Source of the DNA: Pseudomonadota bacterium
GTDB taxonomy: Bacteria > Pseudomonadota > Alphaproteobacteria > Rhizobiales > Beijerinckiaceae
Assembly: GCA_023452965.1 (NCBI GenBank)
Contig: JAEXUU010000093.1
Span: 1-8,461 of the forward strand
Reading direction: 5' to 3'
Length of the DNA: 8,461 nucleotides
A program made the position numbers and the translations under genes. The notes below the pieces were generated by a model. It had not been told where the DNA came from, did no database searches, and saw only the letters and a program-made list of their open reading frames with translations. Shown here piece by piece: positions 1-6,052 of the stretch. Every line of letters begins with the position of its first letter. Position 1 is the stretch's first letter.

Positions 1-523
1 ACAGGCGCTGAGCAGCGGGCGCGTCGACGGTTTTTGCGCCGGCGCGCCCTGGAACGCCGCTGCGGTCGCCGCCGGCATCGGTGCCATGCTTCATTGCGGC
101 GTCGATCTGCGCCGTGACTGCCCCGACAAGGTGCTGGCCTGGCGCGCCGACGATGCAGACCGACGCTCGAACGCGGTGGCACGGCTCAATGCCGCGATCC
201 TGCGGGCCAGCGACTGGGTCCAGGAACCCGCGAATGGCGAACGTCTCGCCCTGCATCTGTCGCGGCTGGACCGGCTGGCGCTACCGGCGGAGCTGATCGC
301 GCCGGTGCTGCGTTTCAGCCTGATCCAGGGGGGTGGTCGGCCGCCGCGCCGGGTCGAGCGCTTCATTCGTTTCGACCGGGAGGCGTTGAAGCCCAATCCC
401 GCCCATGCCGATTGGATCCTGGCGAGCATGGAAGCGGCAGGGCAAGCCGTGCGAACGGCCGATATGCTCGCGCAAGCGCGGGCGATGTTCCGGCCTGCCC
501 TATTTCTGGACAGCTCTTTCTGA
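1..523 (+). CDS. nasS: NasS-like nitrate/nitrite sensor (NrtA/CmpA family), 3' end only
   Basis: An open frame enters from the left edge (codons begin at base 2) and ends at TGA 521-523, giving the last 173 residues. Near the start it reads GRVDGFCAGAPWN, the family signature of NrtA/CmpA/NasS binding proteins. The NrtA encoded just downstream has GEPWN at the same place, so here Glu is replaced by Ala. The C-terminal tail lacks the aromatic-rich STSYPWKSLD block of NrtA. These differences favour NasS, a cytoplasmic sensor that in Paracoccus, Azotobacter and Bradyrhizobium holds the RNA-binding antiterminator NasT inactive until nitrate or nitrite binds. The N-terminus, and so the presence or absence of a signal peptide, is outside the window. 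The NasS call rests on family likeness plus the ANTAR-type leader directly downstream. A second transporter binding protein is the alternative. nasT is not seen and may lie to the left. Confidence 0.75.
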   Translation, partial: QALSSGRVDGFCAGAPWNAAAVAAGIGAMLHCGVDLRRDCPDKVLAWRADDADRRSNAVARLNAAILRASDWVQEPANGERLALHLSRLDRLALPAELIAPVLRFSLIQGGGRPPRRVERFIRFDREALKPNPAHADWILASMEAAGQAVRTADMLAQARAMFRPALFLDSSF

Positions 524-533
524 TCGGTGGTTC

Positions 534-550
534 TGCATAATTTTTGTGCT
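534..550 (+). promoter_or_regulatory. NtrC-like enhancer site 1
   Basis: TGCATAATTTTTGTGCT matches 13 of 17 positions of the NtrC consensus TGCACYAWWWTGGTGCA and has the core layout GCAN-N7-GTGC with an AT-rich centre. Its centre lies about 143 bases upstream of the predicted sigma-54 start, a usual enhancer distance. It begins only 10 bases after the nasS stop codon. This is a consensus match by eye, without a scoring matrix. Confidence 0.6.
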
Positions 551-552
551 GT

Positions 553-569
553 CGCAGATAAATTGTGCG
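553..569 (+). promoter_or_regulatory. NtrC-like enhancer site 2
   Basis: CGCAGATAAATTGTGCG has the same core layout as site 1, GCAN-N7-GTGC with an AT-rich centre, and matches 11 of 17 consensus positions. Its centre is 19 bp from that of site 1, close to two helical turns, so two NtrC dimers would sit on nearly the same face of the DNA. It is weaker than site 1 alone; the tandem arrangement is what makes it credible. Confidence 0.5.
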
Positions 570-616
570 CCGCAACATGGTCAAGCGAAATGCCGATTCT
601 TGGGGCAATCGCCGGC

Positions 617-629
617 TAACGCCTTGAGA
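617..629 (-). promoter_or_regulatory. Possible IHF binding site
   Basis: Read on the minus strand, TCTCAAGGCGTTA matches the IHF consensus WATCAANNNNTTR at 8 of its 9 fixed positions (C in place of the second-position A). It lies between the NtrC-like sites and the -24/-12 element, centred about 62 bases before the predicted start, where IHF commonly bends sigma-54 promoters. The motif is short and degenerate, so position counts for more than sequence. Confidence 0.4.
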
Positions 630-657
630 GACCCGGATTTTCGCCGCGATCCGGCAG

Positions 658-674
658 TTGGCACGCTCCTTGTA
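658..674 (+). promoter_or_regulatory. Sigma-54 (-24/-12) promoter of the nrtA operon
   Basis: TTGGCACGCTCCTTGTA matches the RpoN consensus YTGGCACGRNNNTTGCW except for C instead of R at position 9 and T instead of C in the -12 GC. The GG at 660-661 and the GT at 672-673 have the correct spacing. Counting 673 as -12 puts transcription start near 685. NtrC-like sites upstream support it, and sigma-54 control of nitrate assimilation under nitrogen limitation is established in several proteobacteria. The -12 C-to-T change may weaken it. Confidence 0.65.
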
Positions 675-687
675 AGAATTCCAGTGA

Positions 688-707
688 CGCGGCCAAGGCT
701 GCCCGCG
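688..707 (+). promoter_or_regulatory. ANTAR (NasT-type) leader hairpin 1
   Basis: Bases 688-694 pair with 701-707 (six pairs and one C-C mismatch at 693/702), closing the six-base loop AAGGCT. Loop position 1 is A and position 4 is G, the signature of RNA hairpins bound by ANTAR-domain antiterminators such as NasT, NasR and AmiR. It starts about three bases after the predicted sigma-54 transcription start, so it would be the first structure in the transcript. Confidence 0.6.
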
Positions 708-727
708 CCGATTTCCTGACCGAACGC

Positions 728-743
728 ACAGCAACGCCGCTGT
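728..743 (+). promoter_or_regulatory. ANTAR (NasT-type) leader hairpin 2, antiterminator
   Basis: A perfect five-pair stem (ACAGC 728-732 with GCTGT 739-743) closes the loop AACGCC at 733-738, with A at position 1 and G at position 4 as in ANTAR targets. It follows hairpin 1 after 20 bases. Bases 733-740 are also the 5' arm of the terminator just downstream, so this hairpin and the terminator cannot form together. This is the layout known for NasR/NasT-controlled leaders: protein bound to both hairpins would keep the terminator from folding. Confidence 0.7.
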
Positions 744-786
744 CGAATGTGCCTGACCGGGCGCTTTCGCGCGGCGTTTTCGTTCT
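733..786 (+). terminator. Leader intrinsic terminator (attenuator) upstream of nrtA
   Basis: AACGCCGC (733-740) pairs perfectly with GCGGCGTT (771-778). Inside, CGAA 744-747 pairs with TTCG 766-769, and 749-753 pairs with 760-764 including one G-U, leaving the loop TGACCG. This gives about 17 pairs followed by the T-rich run TTTTCGTTCT (777-786). The T run is short and interrupted, so termination may be partial. The terminator lies 45 bases before the nrtA start and would stop the operon transcript unless ANTAR hairpin 2 forms. Confidence 0.65.
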
Positions 787-817
787 GGCTGCTCCCGACT
801 TCGATCCGGCATCCCCA

Positions 818-824
818 AGCGAGG
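818..824 (+). promoter_or_regulatory. Ribosome binding site that fixes the nrtA start
   Basis: AGCGAGG, with GAGG at 821-824, sits six bases before ATG 831. It favours this start over the in-frame ATG at 747, which lies inside the leader terminator. Confidence 0.6.
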
Positions 825-830
825 CGATTG

Positions 831-2135
831 ATGAGCGACAAGATCGACACAAGAGCGAAACCCAGCCGCCGCAGGCTGCTGCGGCTCTCGGGCGCCGCGG
901 CGCTGCTGGGCGCGGCGCGGCTCGCGTTGCCCGCCGGCGCGTTCGCGCAAGGCGCTGGCCCGGAGGTCAAGGGCACGCGCCTCGGCTACATCGCCCTGAC
1001 CGATGCCTCGCCGCTGATCATCGCCAAGGAGAAGGGGCTCTTCGCCAAATACGGCCTGGCCGACATGGACATCGCCAAGCAGGCCTCCTGGGGCGCGACG
1101 CGCGACAACATGGCGCTCGGCTTCAAGAACAATGGCATCGATGGCGGCCACATCCTGCGCCCGAAGACGCATCTCTACGCCACCGGCAAGGTGATGCAGA
1201 ACGGCCAACCCTTGCCGATGTACACGCTGCTGAACCTCAACGAGGACGGCCAGGCGATCTCGGTCTCGAACGAATACAAGGACCTCAACGTCCAGAAGGA
1301 CGCCTCGCCGCTGAAGCAGGCCTTCGAGCGCAAGAAGGCGGCCGGCAAGGAACTCACCGCCGCGATGACCTTCCCCGGCGGCACCCATGACCTCTGGATC
1401 CGCTACTGGCTCGCCGCCGGCGGCATCGACCCCGACAGCGACATCAAGGTCATCGTCGTGCCGCCGCCGCAGATGGTGGCGAACATGAAGGTCGGCACCA
1501 TGGACTGCTTCTGCGTCGGCGAGCCCTGGAACGAGCAGCTGGTCAACCAGAACATCGGCTACACCGCGCTGACCACCGGCGAGCTCTGGGCCCGGCACCC
1601 CGAGAAGATCCTCGGCATGCGCGCCGATTTCGTCGACGCCAACCCGAAGGCGACGCAGGCCATCCTGATGGCGGTAATGGAAGCCCAGCAATGGGCCGAC
1701 AGGATGGAGAACCGCCAGGAGCTCTCCGAAATCGTCGGCAAGCGGCAATGGTTCAACGTCCCGACCGGCGACATCAACAAGCGCCTGCAGGGCGACATCA
1801 ACTACGGCAATGGCCGCGAGGCGAAGGGCACCAATCTCTACATGAAGTTCTGGGGCGAAGGCGGCTCGACCTCCTATCCCTGGAAGAGCCTCGATACCTG
1901 GTTCGTCACCGAGAACATCCGCTGGGGCAAGTTCGAGCCGACCATCGACATCAAGGCCTTGGTCGACAAGACCAACCGCGCCGATCTCTGGCGCGAGGCC
2001 GCCAAGGCGCTCGGCGTCTCCGGGGCCCCCACGGGCGATAGCCGCGGCGTCGAGACCTTCTTCGACGGCGTGAAGTTCGATCCGGCCGCACCGCACGACT
2101 ATCTCAAGGCCCTTAAGATCAAGCGGGTCGCCTGA
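831..2135 (+). CDS. nrtA: Nitrate ABC transporter periplasmic substrate-binding protein, Tat-exported
   Basis: The 434-residue product is the extracytoplasmic nitrate-capture protein of an NrtABC importer. The N-terminus has a twin-arginine motif, SRRRLL at residues 12-17, then a hydrophobic stretch ending in PAGAFA near residue 37, so export by Tat is predicted; no lipobox cysteine is seen. Family landmarks are the opening LGYIALTDASPLIIAKEKG, SWG with Trp87, GGTHDLWIRYW with His186, CFCVGEPWN with Glu231, and a C-terminal STSYPWKSLDTWF block. Trp87 and His186 lie in segments that form the nitrate pocket in cyanobacterial NrtA. The ATG at 831 was chosen because it has a good ribosome binding site and gives a standard Tat signal. 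It is first in the operon, three bases before the FAD reductase gene, and its permease and ATPase partners come about 3.9 kb later. Bicarbonate-binding CmpA is a relative, but the neighbours make nitrate the likely ligand (nitrite may also be used). Confidence 0.9.
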   Translation: MSDKIDTRAKPSRRRLLRLSGAAALLGAARLALPAGAFAQGAGPEVKGTRLGYIALTDASPLIIAKEKGLFAKYGLADMDIAKQASWGATRDNMALGFKNNGIDGGHILRPKTHLYATGKVMQNGQPLPMYTLLNLNEDGQAISVSNEYKDLNVQKDASPLKQAFERKKAAGKELTAAMTFPGGTHDLWIRYWLAAGGIDPDSDIKVIVVPPPQMVANMKVGTMDCFCVGEPWNEQLVNQNIGYTALTTGELWARHPEKILGMRADFVDANPKATQAILMAVMEAQQWADRMENRQELSEIVGKRQWFNVPTGDINKRLQGDINYGNGREAKGTNLYMKFWGEGGSTSYPWKSLDTWFVTENIRWGKFEPTIDIKALVDKTNRADLWREAAKALGVSGAPTGDSRGVETFFDGVKFDPAAPHDYLKALKIKRVA

Positions 2136-2138
2136 GCC

Positions 2139-3353
2139 ATGGCCGAGCCGCTGATCATCGTGGGAAAGGGCATGGCGGCGACCAGGCTGGTCGACGAGCT
2201 CAGCCAGCGCGCGCTAGGCCGCTATTCCGTCGCGGTGATCGGGGCCGAGCCGCGGCTCGCCTACAACCGGGTGCTGCTCTCGCCGCTGCTGGCCGGCGAG
2301 ATCGCGGAGCCGGACATCGAGCTGAAGCCCGCCGCCTGGTGGCGCGACCGTGGCGTCTCGATGCTCTATGGCAAGCCGGTCACCGGCATCGACCGGCGCG
2401 CCAGGACGGTGACATTGCAGGGTGGTCTGACTCTGCCTTATGGCAAGCTCGTCCTCGCCACCGGCTCGAAGCCGCTCAAGCCGCCCTTCCCGGGCGGTGA
2501 TCTGCCGGGCGTCGCGACTTTCCGCGACACCGCCGATGTCGGGGCGATGCGGGCCTATGCCGAGCGCGGCGCCCGCATCGTCGTCATCGGCGGCGGGCTG
2601 CTCGGGCTCGAAGTCGCCTATGGGCTGGCACGCGCCGGCGGTCAGGTCACGCTGCTGCACCTCGTCGACCGGCTGATGGAGCGCCAGCTCGATGCCGAGG
2701 GCGCGGCGCTTCTCGCCTCCGCCATGGCCATGCGCGGCGTCGAGATCCGGCTGAACAGCGCGACCAAGGGCTTCGTCGGGACGGACAAGGTCGAAGGCGT
2801 CGCATTGCAGGACGGCACGGTGATCCCGGCCGAGCTCGTCGTGATCGCCATCGGCGTGCGGCCGAACACCGATCTTGCCGCAGCGGCCGGGCTCGAGATC
2901 GCGCGCGGCATCGTCGTCGACGATGCGCTGGCGACCAGCGATCCAGCGATCTTTGCGATCGGCGAATGCGCCGAGCATCGCGGCCAGGTCTATGGGCTGG
3001 TCGAGCCCGCCTATGAGCAGGCGCGCACGCTCGCCGCCCGCCTCACCGGCCGCGCGGCAGGCTATGCCGGCTCGCTGCTCGCGACCAACCTCAAGGTCTC
3101 CGGCGTCGGCGTCTTCTCGGCCGGCGAGTTCGAGGCCGGCGAAGGCGCCGAGACCGTGGTGCTGCGCGACCGGGGCGCCGGCATCTACCGCAAATTCGTG
3201 CTGCGCGAGGGCAGGCTCGCCGGCTGCGTGCTGGTGGGCGATACGCAGGGAGCCCTGTTCTATCTCGGCCTGATCCGCTCGCAGCAGGACATCACGCCGT
3301 TCCGCGCCGAGCTGCCCTTCGGCGAGGCCTATTGCATCGGGGAGGCCGCCTGA
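2139..3353 (+). CDS. NirB-N-terminus-like FAD/NAD(P)H oxidoreductase, probable electron donor to NasA
   Basis: The 404-residue protein resembles the N-terminal part of NirB and the Klebsiella NasC reductase: a two-Rossmann-fold flavoprotein that passes electrons from NAD(P)H. An FAD-binding GKGMAA lies at residues 9-14, the LVLATGS strand at 104-110, a second dinucleotide-binding motif IVVIGGGLLGLE at 147-158, and the FAD-closing motif IFAIGECAEH at 271-280. The small C-terminal domain carries YRKFVLREGRLAG from residue 350. It stops right after that domain and lacks the [2Fe-2S] BFD domain that follows in NirB; NasA in this operon carries one instead. It starts three bases after nrtA without a strong ribosome binding site, which suggests translational coupling, and its stop overlaps the nasA start by one base. 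It likely acts in the cytoplasm as the NasA reductase subunit. Transfer of electrons to NirA or to a ferredoxin cannot be ruled out. Confidence 0.85.
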   Translation: MAEPLIIVGKGMAATRLVDELSQRALGRYSVAVIGAEPRLAYNRVLLSPLLAGEIAEPDIELKPAAWWRDRGVSMLYGKPVTGIDRRARTVTLQGGLTLPYGKLVLATGSKPLKPPFPGGDLPGVATFRDTADVGAMRAYAERGARIVVIGGGLLGLEVAYGLARAGGQVTLLHLVDRLMERQLDAEGAALLASAMAMRGVEIRLNSATKGFVGTDKVEGVALQDGTVIPAELVVIAIGVRPNTDLAAAAGLEIARGIVVDDALATSDPAIFAIGECAEHRGQVYGLVEPAYEQARTLAARLTGRAAGYAGSLLATNLKVSGVGVFSAGEFEAGEGAETVVLRDRGAGIYRKFVLREGRLAGCVLVGDTQGALFYLGLIRSQQDITPFRAELPFGEAYCIGEAA

Positions 3354-6052
3354 TGCGCCACGACGCCCCGCTCTCCGGCCGCTCCGACCAGCCGGTCCGC
3401 ACCACCTGCCCCTATTGCGGGGTCGGCTGCGGCATCCTGGCGACGCCGGACGGCAAGGGCGGAGCGGCGATCGCCGGCGATCCCGCCCATCCGGCCAATC
3501 GCGGCCGGCTCTGTTCCAAGGGCTCGGCGCTGGGCGAGACGCTCGGTCTGGGTACGCGCGTGCTGCATCCGCTGAAGCGCAATGCCCGCGGCGCCTATGA
3601 CCGGGTCTCCTGGGACGAGGCGCTGGATGCGGTCGCCGCCGGGCTGAAGGCGATCATCGCGCGCGACGGTCCCGAGGCGGTGGCCTTCTATCTCTCCGGC
3701 CAGCTGCTGACCGAGGATTATTACGTCGCCAACAAGCTCGCCAAGGGCTTCATCGGCACGCCGCATGTCGACACCAATTCACGGCTCTGCATGTCCTCGA
3801 CCGTCGCCGGCCATCGCCGCGTCCTCGGCTCCGACACCGTGCCGGGCTGCTATGAGGATCTCGACGGCGCCGATCTCGTCGTGCTCGTCGGCTCCAACGC
3901 CGCCTGGTGCCATCCGGTTCTGTTCCGTCGGATCCAGCAGAACCGGGCGGAGCGTGGCGCCAGGGTCGTGGTCGTCGATCCGCGGGTGACGGCGAGCGCC
4001 GAGGAGGCCGATCTCGTCCTTCCGCTGAAGCCCGGCTCCGACAGCCTGTTGTTCGCGGGGCTCCTGGTCCATCTCGCCGATAGCGGCCTGCTCGATGAAA
4101 GCTATCTCGCGCACCACACCAGCGGCTTCGAGGAGGCGCTGGCCAATGCGCGGACGCTCGCGCCTGGCCTCGCCACGATCGTCGAAGGGACAGGGCTCCC
4201 GGCCGCCGACATCGCCGCCTTCTACAGGCTCTGGGCCGAAACTCCCGCCGTCGTCACCGCCTGGAGCCAAGGCGTCAACCAGTCGGCTCAAGGGACCGAC
4301 AAGGTCGCCGCGATCCTGCATTGCCATCTCGCCACCGGCCGGATCGGCCGGCCCGGAAGCGGCCCGTTCTCGCTGACCGGCCAGCCCAACGCCATGGGCG
4401 GGCGCGAGGTCGGCGGTCTCGCCAACATGCTCGCCGCCCATATGGGTTACTCGGCTGGCGAGATCGACCGCGTCCGCCGCTTCTGGAAGGCGCCGAACAT
4501 CGCCCGACAGGAAGGGCTGAAGGTGGTGGCCATGATGGACGCCGTCGCCGGCGGCGGCATCAAGGCGCTGTGGGTGATGGCGACCAATCCGGCCGTCTCG
4601 CTGCCGCGCGCCGACGCGGTCAAGGCAGCGCTCGCCGGGCTCGATCTCTTCGTCGTCTCCGAGAACGTCCTCTCGAACGACACACTGGCCGCCGGCCCGC
4701 ACTACATCCTGCCGGCGGCCGCCTGGGGCGAGAAGGACGGCACCGTCACCAATTCCGAGCGCCGGATCTCGCGCCAGCGCGCCTTCCTGCCGCTGCCGGG
4801 CGAGGCGCGGCCGGATTGGTGGATCATCTGCGAGGTCGCGCGCCGCCTCGGCTTCGGCGAGGCCTTCGCCCATCCCGGCCCGGCCGAGATCTATGCCGAG
4901 CATGCCGCACTCTCGGCCTTCGAGAACGAGGGCAGCCGCGATCTCGACCTCGGCGCCCATGCCGGCCTCGGGCGCGGCGACTATGACGCGCTGGAGCCGG
5001 TGCAATGGCCGCTGCCGGCCGGGCGCCCCGGCGGCACCGCCCGCCTGTTCGCGGATGGCGGCTTCTTCGCGCCTGGCGGCCGCGCCACCATGCGACCTCT
5101 GGCGGTTCCAGCGCTCGCCAGCCAGCCGGATGCCGAGCGGCCCCTGCTGCTGAACACGGGCCGCATCCGCGATCACTGGCACACGATGACACGCACGGGC
5201 CTGAGCACCCGGCTCTCGGCCCACATCGCCGAGCCCGCGCTCTTCCTGCATCCGTGCGATGCCGAGCGCTACGGCGTCAGCGAAGGCCGCTTTGCCCGCG
5301 TCGCGACCGAACATGGCGCCGCCGTGCTCAAGGTGGTGCTCGACGAGGGCGCACGGCCGGGCGCCCCCTTCGCGCCGATCCACTGGTCCGGCGAGACGGC
5401 CTCCGACGCCCGTATCGGCGCCCTCGCGCAGGCCGCCTGCGATCCATTCTCAGGACAGCCCGAGCTGAAGGCGACGCCGGCGTCGATCGCGCCGGTCGCC
5501 TATGCCTCGCAGGGCTTCGTCCTGTCGCGGGATGGTTTTGCACTGCCGCCGGGCAGCTGGTGGGCGAAGCTCGCCGTCGAGGGTGGCGAAGGGCGCCTGT
5601 TCGCCACCGATGGCGGGCCCGAGGCGCTGATGGCGCATGCGAATGCCGCCTTCAGCGGCTGCGAGCTCACCGAAATGATCGACCGGGCGGGTGGGGTCTA
5701 CCGCTGCATCGCGACAAGGAACGGCCGCCTGATCGGGACGCTGTTCCTCGCCCCCGCCGGGCAGGCGCTGCTCTGGGACACGGTCAAGGCAGCCTTCGCC
5801 GCCGGCAGGGAGCCGGAGAACCGGCTGGCATTGCTCGCCGGCCGCAGCCCAGGCGGCATCGCCGAGGCGGGGCCGATCGTCTGCGCCTGCTTCGGCGTCG
5901 GCCTCAACGCGATCCGCGCCGCCTTCGCCGGCGGCCAGGCGCTGAGCGCAGAGGATATCGGGCGGCAGCTCAAGGCGGGCACGAATTGCGGTTCCTGCCT
6001 CCCGGAAATCCGCCGCATCGGGGCGCAGTCGCGCGCGACGGAGGCGGCATGA
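3353..6052 (+). CDS. nasA: Assimilatory nitrate reductase, Mo-bis-MGD catalytic subunit with C-terminal BFD [2Fe-2S] domain
   Basis: This 899-residue cytoplasmic enzyme reduces nitrate to nitrite. At the N-terminus Cys19, Cys22, Cys26 and Cys54 form a [4Fe-4S] site (CPYCGVGC then LCSKG). Cys146, in NSRLCMSS, is the expected molybdenum ligand. The large molybdopterin domain follows, with QPNAMGGREVGG and GEKDGTVTNSERRIS, then the dinucleotide-binding domain from about residue 598 (LLLNTGRIRDHWHTMTRTG). A segment near 783 reads YRCIATRNGRLIG, like the small C-terminal domain of the neighbouring FAD protein. Cys844, Cys846, Cys879 and Cys882 (CxC and NCGSC) form a BFD-type [2Fe-2S] domain. No signal peptide or Tat motif is present, which separates it from periplasmic NapA. 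GGGGAGG at 3339-3345 places the start at ATG 3353, overlapping the upstream stop by one base. The stop overlaps nrtB by four bases. The frame is intact throughout. Confidence 0.95.
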   Translation: MRHDAPLSGRSDQPVRTTCPYCGVGCGILATPDGKGGAAIAGDPAHPANRGRLCSKGSALGETLGLGTRVLHPLKRNARGAYDRVSWDEALDAVAAGLKAIIARDGPEAVAFYLSGQLLTEDYYVANKLAKGFIGTPHVDTNSRLCMSSTVAGHRRVLGSDTVPGCYEDLDGADLVVLVGSNAAWCHPVLFRRIQQNRAERGARVVVVDPRVTASAEEADLVLPLKPGSDSLLFAGLLVHLADSGLLDESYLAHHTSGFEEALANARTLAPGLATIVEGTGLPAADIAAFYRLWAETPAVVTAWSQGVNQSAQGTDKVAAILHCHLATGRIGRPGSGPFSLTGQPNAMGGREVGGLANMLAAHMGYSAGEIDRVRRFWKAPNIARQEGLKVVAMMDAVAGGGIKALWVMATNPAVSLPRADAVKAALAGLDLFVVSENVLSNDTLAAGPHYILPAAAWGEKDGTVTNSERRISRQRAFLPLPGEARPDWWIICEVARRLGFGEAFAHPGPAEIYAEHAALSAFENEGSRDLDLGAHAGLGRGDYDALEPVQWPLPAGRPGGTARLFADGGFFAPGGRATMRPLAVPALASQPDAERPLLLNTGRIRDHWHTMTRTGLSTRLSAHIAEPALFLHPCDAERYGVSEGRFARVATEHGAAVLKVVLDEGARPGAPFAPIHWSGETASDARIGALAQAACDPFSGQPELKATPASIAPVAYASQGFVLSRDGFALPPGSWWAKLAVEGGEGRLFATDGGPEALMAHANAAFSGCELTEMIDRAGGVYRCIATRNGRLIGTLFLAPAGQALLWDTVKAAFAAGREPENRLALLAGRSPGGIAEAGPIVCACFGVGLNAIRAAFAGGQALSAEDIGRQLKAGTNCGSCLPEIRRIGAQSRATEAA

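Larger units (their letters stand above)
524..830 (+). other. Intergenic control region between nasS and nrtA
   Basis: This 307-base stretch has no convincing gene and is visibly more AT-rich at its left end than the flanking coding sequence. It holds, in order, two NtrC-like sites, an IHF-like site, a sigma-54 promoter match, two ANTAR-type hairpins, an intrinsic terminator and the nrtA ribosome binding site, each listed separately. No clear terminator for nasS was found between its stop codon and the first NtrC-like site. Confidence 0.8.

Noticed and set aside
562..578. Imperfect palindrome around TGCGCCGCA
   Set aside because: It partly overlaps NtrC-like site 2 but lacks NtrC spacing, and I cannot assign it to another regulator.
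633..654. Inverted repeat CCGGAT/ATCCGG with a 10-base spacer
   Set aside because: It is only six base pairs, with no T run to make it a terminator and no operator I can name. It sits between the IHF-like site and the -24 element and may be chance.
747..830. Upstream in-frame ATG start for nrtA
   Set aside because: It would place the start inside the leader terminator, adds a non-conserved stretch before the Tat signal, and lacks the good ribosome binding site found before 831.
363..2096. 577-codon open frame on the minus strand
   Set aside because: It is antisense to nrtA and runs through the control region and nasS. Its translation is low-complexity and matches no family; GC-rich third positions of the + strand genes suppress stops on the other strand.
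3332..3352. TTG start for nasA
   Set aside because: It lies inside the FAD reductase gene and would cover the strong GGGGAGG site that serves ATG 3353.
3779..5383. 534-codon open frame on the minus strand
   Set aside because: It lies wholly antisense to nasA, has compositionally biased sequence and no recognisable domain, and is a coding shadow.
5005..6048. Long upstream extension of the nrtB frame
   Set aside because: The frame is open by chance across nasA. The Arg-rich translation before 6049 is an out-of-frame shadow of nasA.
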